A program made the position numbers and the translations under genes. The notes under the pieces were generated by a model, which saw nothing but the letters and a program-made list of their open reading frames with translations, was not told the origin of the DNA and searched no databases. From Epiperipatus broadwayi (taxonomy: Eukaryota; Onychophora; Udeonychophora; Euonychophora; Peripatidae), in contig JAQFVV010012402.1 in NCBI GenBank assembly GCA_028023455.1, positions 13,698,483 to 13,762,482 of the forward strand: DNA of 64,000 nucleotides. Reading direction: 5' to 3'. Below, piece by piece: positions 13,512-24,008 of the stretch (the stretch's first letter is position 1; each line of letters starts with the position of its first letter).

Positions 13512-13888
13512 ATTAAAACAGTAGCAACTCTCTTCATACATTAGTGTTGTCCAGTGGAAGCCAGAGTAATCAATGGATGTGATAAAGTTTGTGCATCAGA
13601 ATCTCTATTTAGTGCCTACTCACCCAATATGCTCAAAGTAGTTTCTAGATTATGGTCTTCATCTGTGAGGAGTCATGGATCTGAGAGCACTATACCTAGA
13701 TCTTTGGATCTAATGCAAACCTCTAGCGACCCTCTTTTATCTTTTTTAATTAACTATAAAGCTATGATCCAAAATCAAAACACAATAAGGTTTTCAATCC
13801 AAGGTTATTGTCTTTAATCATATTTACCATCATCCTGTGGCCAAGATTGGTATGCACAAGAAATGGTGATCATGTAATGTTTTAGTAG
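13512..13888 (+). repeat. Family A repeat, plus orientation
   Basis: Landmarks in order are a degenerate cagtagcaactctcttcatac start, ccagagtaatcaatgga, gtgcctactcacccaatat, a mutated ttctagattatggtcttcatctgtgagg (minus-strand hammerhead-like core) and gatctgagagcac, ending in gtgatcatgtaatgtt. The 11-bp repeat tttaataaatt flanks it (13501-13511 and 13889-13899) and may be the target duplication, although the family's own 3' end also finishes in gtttaat. The ORF across 13554-13817 is repeat sequence, not a gene. Confidence 0.65.
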
Positions 13889-15127
13889 TTTAATAAATTG
13901 TTATTAGTAGTAGTAAATTTTATTTTTGATTAATTCCCCTTCTTTTCTGTACATGTATCTTATCTAATTGTGTGTGCAATCATTAGTCTAAGTGGCTAGC
14001 AACAGAAAATATTAACAGAGGAAGAAGTTTATATAATGTAGAAAAGTGAAAATATAAATCTGTAGGGATAACCTTCAATAGTGCCCTGTGAAGTAGAAAA
14101 TATCCTACTTAAAATATAAATAAAGCTATTTCTATATCAGATGATCCTTTTACTGATCAAGATAGAGTGGAACTAGATATATGATGAATTCTGGAAATGT
14201 AACCAATAGTGTTAAATAATAAACTTATAAATAAAATACTATCTTGTTTGATTATTATCATTATTTTATGATTGAGTTAATATTGTTATATAAAATATCA
14301 TTGTATGGAATGAATTTTCCATTTTAATACTTTGTCTAATATTTTATTATGTTATTAACGTAATGTCATTGATTACATTACATATATTTGTCAATCAATG
14401 TAAGATAAGCTTAATTTTTTTCTCCAAGCTTTCATCAGGATTAAAATTTTAATTTCAGGTCACTGGTCACAGCCAATTATCTTATAGTAGTTGGGTTTCA
14501 AATTATTCCTAAGTTAGAAGATAAAAAATGAATGGCAAAATACTTAAATCATCAAAATCTATCCAGAAATTAGCAAGCTTTGTTGATTCATTAATGAGAA
14601 ACTATAGAAGAAGACTTTGTCTTGCAATATTTTAAGGTTGTTTCACCTTTATGAATAGGTGACATAATTTCAATAGGAAATTTTTTCATTATCAAACTGT
14701 TTTTTATTTTATTTTAGTTGTCATTACCTTTTCATTTTCACTTTGTAATTTTTTTTAAAATGTATAATTAAAATTATGATTTTTTTAAAAAAAATTGTGA
14801 CTTTTAGAAAAATAAAAAAAGTCTTAAATAATGCTCTATTGCCTTGAATATTAAATTATTCCAATAATATTGTTTATAATAAAATATTTTATTCGTTTTA
14901 TAAAAGATTGATCATGCTTCAAGTGCAGCAAACTTAAAAGAGAAAAAACATGTTCAAATTTTTTATTATCTACATTTATTGAATTATGGATTTATCTAAA
15001 GCATTTAGCAATTATTTTATTTTTGTTATTATAAATATATTTAATATACATATTTTGATTCATTAAATATCATTCAACCTATATATAAGTAAATATATGT
15101 GATAAAGAGAGAGAAAAAATACTTTAC

Positions 15128-15182
15128 CAGGACGGCAAACTGTATCACAAAAGGCCTCACAGAGATAACAAAATTTGCAGTA
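15128..15182 (-). CDS. Exon 3 of cysteine-rich secretory protein gene
   Basis: This 55-nt exon has acceptor tattgtag and donor gtaaag on the minus strand. It reads YCKFCYLCEAFCDTVCRP plus one base (phase 1), with six cysteines in 18 residues. It joins exon 2 in phase 0, so the Cys-x-x-Cys ladder runs unbroken across the junction (CHMCK then YCKFCYLC). The spacing then widens to Cys-x3-Cys-x3-Cys and ends in Arg-Pro-Gly. The cysteines could form disulfides in the secretory pathway or bind metal. By memory this is the segment most like the C-terminal tail of histidine-rich calcium-binding protein, which also has FCYLC and a Cys-x-x-x-Cys-x-Pro-Gly ending. Confidence 0.8.
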
Positions 15183-15321
15183 CTACAATAAAAAATAAAT
15201 TATGAGTATATTTGTGGATAAAACATCTTATAGATATATGCAGTCCTATAATTATATTCTTTTTTTTATTAGTCTAGACATAGCAAGCATTTAGTGTCCT
15301 TTTCTCTCTCCACCATTAAAA

Positions 15322-15410
15322 ATAGCATCAGCCGAGAAGCGAACCCGCTAACCCGGGACAACTGCTTGTAAGGCAGCTGTGCAGACCTCTCGACCACCAA
15401 CGCTTGACAA
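15322..15410 (-). repeat. tRNA-derived SINE, copy 2
   Basis: On the minus strand it reads gtcaagcgttggtggtcgag with A-box-like TGGTCGAGAGGTCTGC, anticodon-loop position CTTACAA, and B-box-like GCGGGTTCGCTTCTC, ending gctgatgctat. It is the best-kept B box of the set. It lies about 140 bp upstream (in the transcript sense) of exon 3. Short minus-strand ORFs across it are repeat sequence. Confidence 0.8.
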
Positions 15411-16117
15411 AAATGGAGTACTTGAACAGCTCTCGAATACAATAAATAAATTAACTTTGCAACCTTTAATAAAATAAATTTCAAAATGGTTGAAATAAAT
15501 GTGCAACAACATAATATGACAGCATTCCTCCACCTCCACTACCAAACAGCATCTTAGGCATTTGATTACTTGATTATTTCATAACAGATTTGCATATATG
15601 ATAACATATATTAACATATATATAGAAATCTATTAAAATCAAATACTTATTAACTGTCAGTAAAGATGGTTAAAAAAACAACAGTGAAATAGCAAATAAT
15701 TAATTAACTCTTAAGATATTATAAATTATATAGAACAAATACACCTATTATTATATATTACATTACAAAGTTATTAAATTTTTTTCTAAAATAAAAACAA
15801 TAAATTTTTCCCCTAATTACTTAAAAGATGGTTTCCTCACAAATGAAGAGAAGAAGAATTTGATGATTAAATTGGAAAATATTATTTTAAAAAAATGAAG
15901 GTAGATTAAATTAAAAAAAGAGACCAACAGTTACTCAGCTAAAGTTTCTGCATGAATACATAAAATTATTACTAAATACACATCAGATAAAGATTTATTT
16001 GAGAAGTGGATGTTAAAGTATAATGAACAAACAAGAATTGAAATGCATTATTGCAACAATAATTTATTATATTGCACACAAAATACAATTTTGAATTAGA
16101 TACAATACATCCATTAA

Positions 16118-16760
16118 ATGGCAGGAACAGTCTCTAAAGTTGAAGTAAGAGAAATTGAAAAGTATTTGTATATTATGAGCCTTCAGCTTCAAAATATTCA
16201 GCTAAGCATTATGAACATTATATTACATGTGGAAGTTGCAGATTTATTTAAAAATGACAACTATTTTAATGCAAAAGCTGTAGCTAATATTTTACAATAT
16301 AAACAAAAATGCAAAATGTATGAGTATAGTTTAGGGAAAAATCTCCCAAAACTAGTGATTTAGAGATGGCTACTATCAAAGTGACAGAAGAACAGGAAAG
16401 ATCAGAAAAAGTATTTGAAATAAATTCTGATTTGAATGAACAAATTACTATTGTTAATCAATTACTTATCGCGAAAGTTCATAAATTAATTCAAGATTAT
16501 CATGGATATAGTGACATTTTTCAAAAGACAATATATAAAAATAAAGTCTATCTCAGAAAAAAATTTCCTTATGGAAATTGATTTATAATGTTTGATAAGA
16601 ACTATTCACTAAAATTATAATACTTCAAACATAAGTTGATAAGCTGATGAGGAATGAAAATATCTGCTCACATTAAAATGATAATTAAAAGAAAATAGTA
16701 AGGAGATATTAGAAAGTCAAGAACAATTTAAAAAGAAAATTAGAATTCAAAAACAAGATT
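16118..16760 (+). pseudogene. Possible retro-pseudogene of an unrecognised coiled-coil protein
   Basis: Two adjacent open stretches in different frames (16118-16363 and 16366-16581) have balanced protein-like composition. The second reads TIKVTEEQERSEKVFEIN and then DLNEQITIVNQLLIAKVHKL, charged and heptad-like. Further in-frame pieces (KEILESQEQFKKKIRIQKQD) continue to about 16760, and similar pieces occur upstream to about 15840 (for example NEEKKNLMIKLENIILKK). Frame jumps and stops with no visible splice sites suggest an intronless dead copy of a coiled-coil gene. I do not recognise the parent. It could also be an old transposon ORF. It sits inside intron 2 on the opposite strand to the host gene. 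Confidence 0.35.
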
Positions 16761-16824
16761 CAAGAATTAATTGCATTAGATAAATGACTAAACTTTGAAT
16801 TAACAGTTTGAACCAAGCTGAGAA

Positions 16825-17030
16825 ACACTATAACATTAGTAATTAAAATTTTCTTATATATTTTTTAAAATAAAGCACTATGACTTTAATAGATTGAAGT
16901 ATATACATAAAAAGAAACACTATAACATTAGTAATTAAAGTTTTCTCACACATTTTTAAAAATAAAATATTAGCCACCATTTGAGAAAATATTCACCATG
17001 ATTTTAATAGACTAAAGTATATACATAAAA
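16825..17030 (+). repeat. Tandem duplication, two imperfect units of about 100 bp
   Basis: The segment with aacactataacattagtaat and ttaatagattgaagtatata at 16825-16910 recurs at 16913-17030 with a few changes and a short insertion, ending each time in catacataaaaag-like sequence. It directly precedes the family A fold-back at 17043. No coding content is seen. Confidence 0.65.
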
Positions 17031-17042
17031 AGTTTGTAATAT

Positions 17043-17263
17043 TAAAACAAGCAAAACTCTACATACAGTAATGCCACTCAATGCAAGCCATAATAATCAA
17101 TGGATGCCAGAAGGTTTATGCATAAAATCCCTATCTAGTACTTACTCATCCAATATACTCTGGCTTGCAATGACTGGCACTACTGTATGGAGAGTTTTGC
17201 CTGCTTTAATAATAGTTATGAGCAAGCATAATAAATGGAGATCCTGTGATGTTTAGTAGTTTA
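17043..17263. repeat. Family A fold-back copy with 13-bp flanking repeat
   Basis: The left arm contains gcaaaactctacatacagta and the right arm ctgtatggagagttttgcct, so the two ends are inverted copies of the same family A end, with the rest internally deleted. The right arm continues to the family end gatgtttagtagttt. The flanks are aagtttgtaatat (17030-17042) and aagtttataatat (17264-17276), 12 of 13 identical, which suggests the inverted unit was inserted as one piece. Confidence 0.7.
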
Positions 17264-17827
17264 AAGTTTATAATATACTATTTGAGATCATAAGCCTTAT
17301 TTAACAGTTTTAATAAGTACGATTTTCACATTAGAAATTTTTTCATTTAACATGTTTTAAAAGTTCACTTTTATAGACAGTTGCAATTATTTAAAAAAAA
17401 TTTATGCAACAAAGAAACAAGCATTTTTAAAAAATATTTTTTACCGAAATTTATTTTAGTTTTCAATATTATTTATTGATTTAACACAATGGTAACATAA
17501 TAAACTTGAAAACTGAAAGTTCCCAAATCAAAGCTTCAACTATCATTTTGTACTAGGACAATTTGTGACATTCTAAGCAATTTCATTTAATTAATTTGTA
17601 TAATAAAGTTTCCATTTTTGGTTAATTCCTTTTTTTTTTTAATGGATCTTAATAAGAGAATGACAAAGTTTATGATCTAGATCTAAAACTGAGATTCTGG
17701 AAAAAAAAAAATGTGTTAAGATAATGACTGGCATGGCAAACTTATATTGATGACAATCAAGAGTTACCACTTGATAATTTATTGCCTAATTATTATACCA
17801 GCCATGGCCAGATAATTTAACATATAT

Positions 17828-18409
17828 TTGAAATACAGAGATACTTCATATACCTGGAGTTTAATTGTAATTATAAGAGATTTGAGCACAGACTTCCAAA
17901 TTCCCTTCAGCTATTCACTTTATCTCATACTACCGATACACATGACCACATGCATGTGAAAAAGATAAATGGTCACCAATAACAGTTGGTTCAGATCATC
18001 ATGTCCCACATATATATAATCAGTGCTCAGTTTATATTAAGATAGCTAATTTTCAAACTTTAATGAACAGGTTTCAATCTACTTTACCTTTCAACTCTTC
18101 AGTCATCCATCCATATCAGATTTTCAATGGTATGGATAGCTGAAGAGGTGGAGGGTGGAACAGATTAAAACCTGTCCATTAAAATTTGAAAATTTGCTAT
18201 CTTAATATAAACCGAGCATTGATTATATATACATGAGTGTGGGAGATGATGATCTGGACTAACTGATAAGTGCTGATTTAGCATGAAATATATCTATTGG
18301 TGTTCATTTATCTTTTTCAAATGTGTGTAGTCATGTGTATCGGTAGTACGAGATAGAGTGGATAGCTGAAGAGAGCTTGAAAGTCTGTATTCAAATTCCC
18401 TATAATTAC
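17828..18409. repeat. Family B fold-back copy with exact 14-bp flanking repeat
   Basis: Two inverted arms meet near 18125-18135 (cagattttcaatgg / tatggatagctgaagagg). Each arm carries tagctgaagag, gcttgaaagtctg and a B-box-like ttcaaattccc, plus a degenerate aactgataagtgctgattta segment. The 14-bp sequence aatttaacatatat flanks the whole unit at 17814-17827 and 18410-18423. This indicates insertion of the fold-back as one unit with a retrotransposon-like target duplication. Confidence 0.75.
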
Positions 18410-20257
18410 AATTTAACATATATATTTTCTAGACATAATATAAGCACATACACATTATGCTTATGATATTCTAGTTAATACTATTTTATGATTAGAATCA
18501 TTTCTTTTTTTATTTAATGAAGATTCCAATTATTTTTTTCTTTCAAAACAAATTACCAATATTTTTATTGTAATAGTACTTGTTTATATTTATCAGTACA
18601 AAAAGCACATTTTAAAAATTATTTACTCTATATTTTCAAATACAATGTTTTTAAATGATAATTTTTTCAGCAAAATGTGTTTAACATTTGAAACCAAGAA
18701 TTATGCTAGCCTACTTATTCATCAATTTTAAAAAGTTATTATATATTGTGCATATACAGTAGGCACAATATTTTTAAGCCAATAGCTAACATAAATAAAT
18801 ATCAAATTATAGCATAGATTTAAAAAAAATTTTTTAATATTTCCTTCCTATACTTTTATAACATATATTGTAACTATGAATCCTACATTATATAACAATT
18901 ATAGTAATAAAAATTATATACACAGAAACTAATTAAAATATACATTAGTCACACATTCAGAATTGAAAAATAATTCAGTTTAGCAGGGTAGGAATAAGAA
19001 GGGGACTGGGATTTTTATACTAGCAGAAACTGACTTTATTTGTTTTAGTTACAAAATACTTGTACTTTTTTTGTCCTATCATTAAAAAAAAAAAAAGAAA
19101 TTGGAAAAATAATCATCTTTCATTTATTAACAAAAAGCAATTAAGTTACAAAAAAAAAAAACACATTAATAATTTTTTATATATAAATTTTTTTTTAAAA
19201 TTAACTTTATTAATTATAAATTTGTTTAAAATATAGAATAACTATTATTTTAAATATTAGTAGAAATAGAATGTTTCAAATAAAGTGTGCTTTTTTTATA
19301 TATTCAAAAATGATGTGATTCAATACATCACAACAGAGGGTTATATTTGCAAAAAAAAAAAAAAAGTACCTTTTATCTGTTAATGCTTTGCTGCAATATT
19401 ATTGTTTTTTAAATTTTCTTCATGAATATTTAATAAAAATTTGCTAATAAAATAATGAAATATAAACAAAATAAAATATAATTATGTTAATGATATTAAA
19501 ATAGTTTTTGTTAAACCTTATATAATAGTTGTAACATGGATATATTCATTCATAAATAACAAAAATATCTACTACACTTAATGGTGGGATCCAATCACCA
19601 TTATGTTATTATTATGAAGTGCTACTGTATTATTTAGACTAGTGGCTTTTATGTAAAAAAACAGTAATAAAAATGAAATCATTTCTTTTTTTATTGCAAT
19701 AATTTAATATTCACTTATATTTGGTATGTTTCTTTTATAAAAGTTAAAATATGCAAATTACATAACTTTAAATATAATAACCCAATGTTCACTATGGATA
19801 ATCAGAAAAATAAGGAGATAAAAATATTAAATTTTCTCATATATTTACAACTGTTTATATCACTCTGTTATTTTAGATTGATATGTCATTCTTTTAATAC
19901 AAACATTAATTTTTCTATTTTTATTTCTATGATATGTTTCTTTTAATCGTTTATCTCTAATTATAAAGATAAACCACCAAATAATCTATCTATTTGGTTT
20001 GTTCAGTTCCTCTATTTTTATCTTTTTTTCCATTTCTAAAACATTCTTTCCTTATATCTTTTAAAAAATGTTATATATATGGTTTCTGAATTTATCTGAT
20101 AGATCATTTCCTTCATAGTTATATATATATATGTGTGTGTGTGTGTTTGCAATATTATTAATAAATACAATGTTTTTCAATATTATATATGTTAATTTCA
20201 AGTTTTGAAAACTTAATAGGATGTTGTTAAATTACTTTCACGATCTCTGTTTCTGCT

Positions 20258-20355
20258 AGACTGCAATGCAAATGCAAAATGACATTTACATTTATAACTT
20301 CAAATGTATACATAAATAATAAATGTAACTGTCATTTAGATTTGCATTGCAATCT
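20258..20355. mobile_element. 98-bp hairpin MITE-like element
   Basis: The left arm starts agactgcaatgcaaatgc and the right arm ends gatttgcattgcaatct. They pair over about 38 nt each with a few mismatches around a short AT-rich loop. It has no ORF. It may be a tiny DNA-transposon derivative, but no target duplication is obvious. Confidence 0.6.
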
Positions 20356-21594
20356 ACTTAATATGTGCTTATAAATTGACAAAACTGAAAATTATGCACC
20401 ATAGGTGCAACACATACACACATACAGAATGTGTAGTTTTATATTTGCACCTCTGTCTCTATGCCCATATTCAGGGATTTCAATCCAGGCAAGAAAACAT
20501 TTGGAAAAATTTCAAGTTACAAAGAGATTTGACTTTTTTTCTTCACTAATTAGATCATAGTTAATTATTGGTTAATAAAATTTTTTAATTATTTTTAGCC
20601 ACAAGGTAAAACAGGAAAGAAAAATCTTTTTTTATTTTATCCTCTTTAGAAAAAAAATAGAGAGGCCTTTAAAGCTCTGCACTGAATTATTTGAAGATTA
20701 TCTTAAATTTTCCTATATATAGACCTAACATCTCCAGTATATGCTGAATAAAATCAAAAATTTACCAAAAGATTGTGAAACAATATTTTGTAAATTTTAA
20801 CACAAAATTTTTCAGTAAATTTTCAGATACAAAATAATTAGTGTGATATAAATGGTAGTTTTGATTTCCTTTTAAACAAATTAAGAGTAGCTTGATTACA
20901 TATTATTTATCATAAGTAATAAACTATAGATCTTTCTAAAAGAGTGTTATAAAGCTGTATTTTTTAAATGTAGTAATCAAATGGTTAATAGCTTAAGAGA
21001 ATAAGTAATATTCAAGCATCAGAAATAATACATTTGAGTTTCAATCCAGATCTTAGTTCTCAAATCTGCCACTTTATCCATTGTGCAAATCTGCACAGGA
21101 CAAAAATATAATCAAATGATTTACTTGTGTGGTCACATGACATTTGCTGAGTTATGACATAAAAATCTTTAGTTTTTAGAGTTATCACTCTACCATTATA
21201 TTAAACTGTATAGAGCAAATTATAACAAAATAATGTATGCAATGGTTGATCATAAGAAATGCCAGGTTCACTTTCGATATAGGAAGCTTTACCTCTCAAA
21301 TCTATCATTTTACCCAAGATGCTAGACGAGTAAGTTAAATGCATGAACAGAATGAAACTTGTAAATAAAATATTCCTGAAGTAAGCCAATTTATCTGTTC
21401 TAGTGATCAAGCACCACATAACTGCCTAAGCAACTAACAAGTCTATTATTGGTTTTATAAAGACAACCAATTTCACAAAAAAAAATATGCACATGATTAA
21501 AACAAACAAACAAACAAAAAAAAAAAACATAATAAAATAAGCTGTGGAGAACATACACATTTGTTTAGATTAATCATACGAATGCAATTCTCAC

Positions 21595-21666
21595 CTTGCA
21601 CATGTGACAGTTGGGTTTATTGGAATTTTTTTCACAGGGACAGTCATTATTGCAGAGGTGACAAAA
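21595..21666 (-). CDS. Exon 2 of cysteine-rich secretory protein gene
   Basis: This 72-nt exon encodes exactly 24 codons (phase 0 at both ends), with acceptor aattttag and donor gtgaga on the minus strand. It reads FCHLCNNDCPCEKNSN then KPNCHMCK, with seven cysteines. Joined to exon 1 it extends a regular Cys-x-x-Cys ladder (CGYCDYCK then FCHLC), followed by Cys-x3-Cys-x-Cys, an eight-residue polar loop and a new CxxC. GC content here is clearly above the surrounding intron. The regular spacing, clean splice sites and phase agreement with exons 1 and 3 make this a real exon. Confidence 0.82.
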
Positions 21667-22791
21667 CTAAAATTAAAAAAAAAAACAAGATCACATGAAG
21701 AAAAATGTAAAATTAAATTTTTTTATAAATATAAAATTAACACGTTAAAATGAGCAAAACAACTCAAATCTATTTAAATATAGTACTTCAGCATAAACAA
21801 TTTTATAATGCTAATAAAAATAAACTAAAACAATAAATATTTATATACAGCAATACAACAATGCGTATTAATGATGTATTTAGTAAAGTTTATAATGTAA
21901 CTTGAAATATTAAAATTAAAAAAAAAAAATGTGATAGGAATTAACATTGACAACATGCATAAATACATAAAGACAAACACATAAAAATTTGTTAACAATT
22001 TAGATACTTCTCTTATGAATAAATCCCAAATGCTATCATTGATCATAATTTTAAATATACATTAGTAAAATACTAATAAAAGTCTTAAACATTCTTGCAA
22101 TAAAATAAATTAATTAATTAGTTCATAAATAGATTTTTATTTTTAAATAATGAATTTGATTTTGGAAAGTTCACAGCCATGACAATAGTCCTATTAACAA
22201 TTTCAAATGAAATTATAAAATAATAGTGACACAAATCAGCTTATACTCATATGTGAGAAGTGGCAACATATGTAAAAACATAATCATCAACCATCATTTT
22301 GCAAACTATCCCAAAACTTTAGATCACTTATTGTATGTGTAATAGCTTTCATGTTATCATACAGATTAGTATATGTATATAAGCTTTGAAGCATTTGAAA
22401 ACAAAGGTTTATAAATATATCATGAGTAAATTCTTGTAAACAAGTATGATGTAGATAACTTCATAAAAAAAAATAAGGATGAGTTTTATAATGATTATAT
22501 ACACTAATATGTAAACTATAATGTAACCACATATACTACATGCTGGTTCTTTATCTGCTTATTTGACATCTTGCAATATTACCTTTTAATAACTTTTTTG
22601 CCTAATTATAACTGCTTTTCAAAAGTACAGCCTCATTTAAAAAAAACCTGTCATGAGATTAATTAACTATGAAAAAAGAAGAATATATGTAATATATATA
22701 GATTCAAATTCTATTAATTAAAACGCCATCCATAAAGATAATTTCCGATGTTCCTTTTTTTATGACTTTTAAAAAAGTTGTCATGATTGGT

Positions 22792-22804
22792 GGGGGGGGG
22801 GGGG
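22792..22804 (+). repeat. 13-nt G homopolymer in intron 1
   Basis: An uninterrupted run of G in otherwise AT-rich intron. A similar C run of about 10 nt lies near 34053-34062. Confidence 0.9.
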
Positions 22805-23889
22805 ATAATAATGCATTAAATACTCAATTTTTACAATCAGAAATAGTACATTTCTAAAAAAAAAATTAAACAAATGACACCTAATACCACATCAAAAGGT
22901 ACTTCAAGTTTAAGCTTTCATCTTTAAAAAGCAGACAGGATGCAAAAAATAATATTGCAATAAAAAAAAATACAAGCTATAATTATAAAAAAGAAAAACT
23001 ACATGGTTATTCTAGCCAAAGCATATATAAATATACACATTTAATTTTTATATGCCACTTTGCTGTAATTAAGTTTTGTAAAAGATGAAGATTAAATAAT
23101 ATACATAAACTAAAATCAATAAAATAACTAGAATATTAAAAGAACTAAGTTAGCTAGATGATTATCTTTCATTTTATTAAAAAAATGATGTTTTCTAAAA
23201 ATTCTTTCACAGGGTGTAACTATCTATAAATCATGACAAAGAATTATCTTAATCAAATCATAAACCTGATCTATTTATATTTGGATTTATATAAACAATT
23301 CCCAATGTAAAAGTACAAATATTTTTTTAAATATTTATAATTTTCATGGGCTGAATTACAAAAATATATGAACATCATATAATATGTCATCCTTAAATAT
23401 AAAAATCAACAACATATAGAAAAAGTTCTTTCCAAATATGATTATCATTTTTATTCCATGGTTTCTAAAGTGACATTTTGCCTTTAATCCTACTTTACCT
23501 AAACTTGAATCACTGTTCTTCAATAAAATCAAAAGATTAATATTAGTTATCACTAACTCCATCCCTTCCATTTTCAATATTTATGCAGTCACATGGAGTC
23601 TTTTTTTAATGACCTGCAAATTAACAAGAAAGACTAACTAGGTAATCTGTCCTTTTGTTTTAAACAACTCAAATGTTAATATATATATATAAAATCAAGT
23701 CATACATCACTTGACTTATTTAGCTTGTTATTTACAAATGTCATATAAAAAGTGTGCTAATGGCTCTAAACAAGCTTATTTAATTTTTTTTACTGATATG
23801 ACTAGATAGAGATTTTGAATGTGTTCTCTTGCTGCATTTATCGTTTTTTTTTTTTAAAAAAAGCTCTTTATATATATATTAATATAATT

Positions 23890-24008
23890 CGCATTACAAA
23901 AAAGCACAGCAAAATTATTATAATCAATGGCCCGGGAATGGTCATATTTTATAGTTTTAGCGTGAAAATGGCGCCATCCAACGGCATCTTTATCTATAAG
24001 ACAAGCAC
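23890..24008 (+). repeat. Left arm of a distant 119-bp inverted repeat
   Basis: This segment runs from cgcattacaaaaaagcacag through ttagcgtgaaaatggcgcca to ataagacaagcacc. It is a close inverted copy of 28028-28146 (about one mismatch in ten or fewer, read by eye). The two arms are 4 kb apart. It is either a lone end of the element described at 28028-29147 or one end of a longer transposon. The 100-aa ORF overlapping it (23815-24117) shows no coding character. Confidence 0.75.

Larger units (their letters stand above)
2593..15127 (-). other. Intron 3 of the cysteine-rich gene (12.5 kb)
   Basis: The donor gtaaag follows exon 3 and the acceptor cacag precedes exon 4. The intron is very AT-rich and holds a family A repeat (3.9-4.4 kb), an RTE-type LINE tail (5.2 kb), a broken LINE (6.1-8.6 kb), one SINE (12.2 kb) and a second family A copy (13.5-13.9 kb). 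The stretches 2600-3880, 4450-5220, 5340-6050, 8640-12170 and 12280-13500 show only A/T-rich unique-looking DNA, homopolymers and short (AT)n runs. A weak direct similarity of about 50 bp links 10545-10590 with 11185-11220 (both contain atccataaat and cacaacatctg), perhaps an eroded repeat. Confidence 0.55.
15183..21594 (-). other. Intron 2 of the cysteine-rich gene (6.4 kb)
   Basis: It is bounded by the donor gtgaga after exon 2 and the acceptor tattgtag before exon 3. It contains a SINE (15.3 kb), a coiled-coil-like pseudogene (16.1 kb), a family A fold-back (17.0 kb), a family B fold-back (17.8 kb) and a 98-bp hairpin MITE (20.3 kb). The stretches 18430-20250 and 20360-21590 show only AT-rich DNA with homopolymer runs and an (AT)n(GT)n run near 20120-20147. 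Confidence 0.6.
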
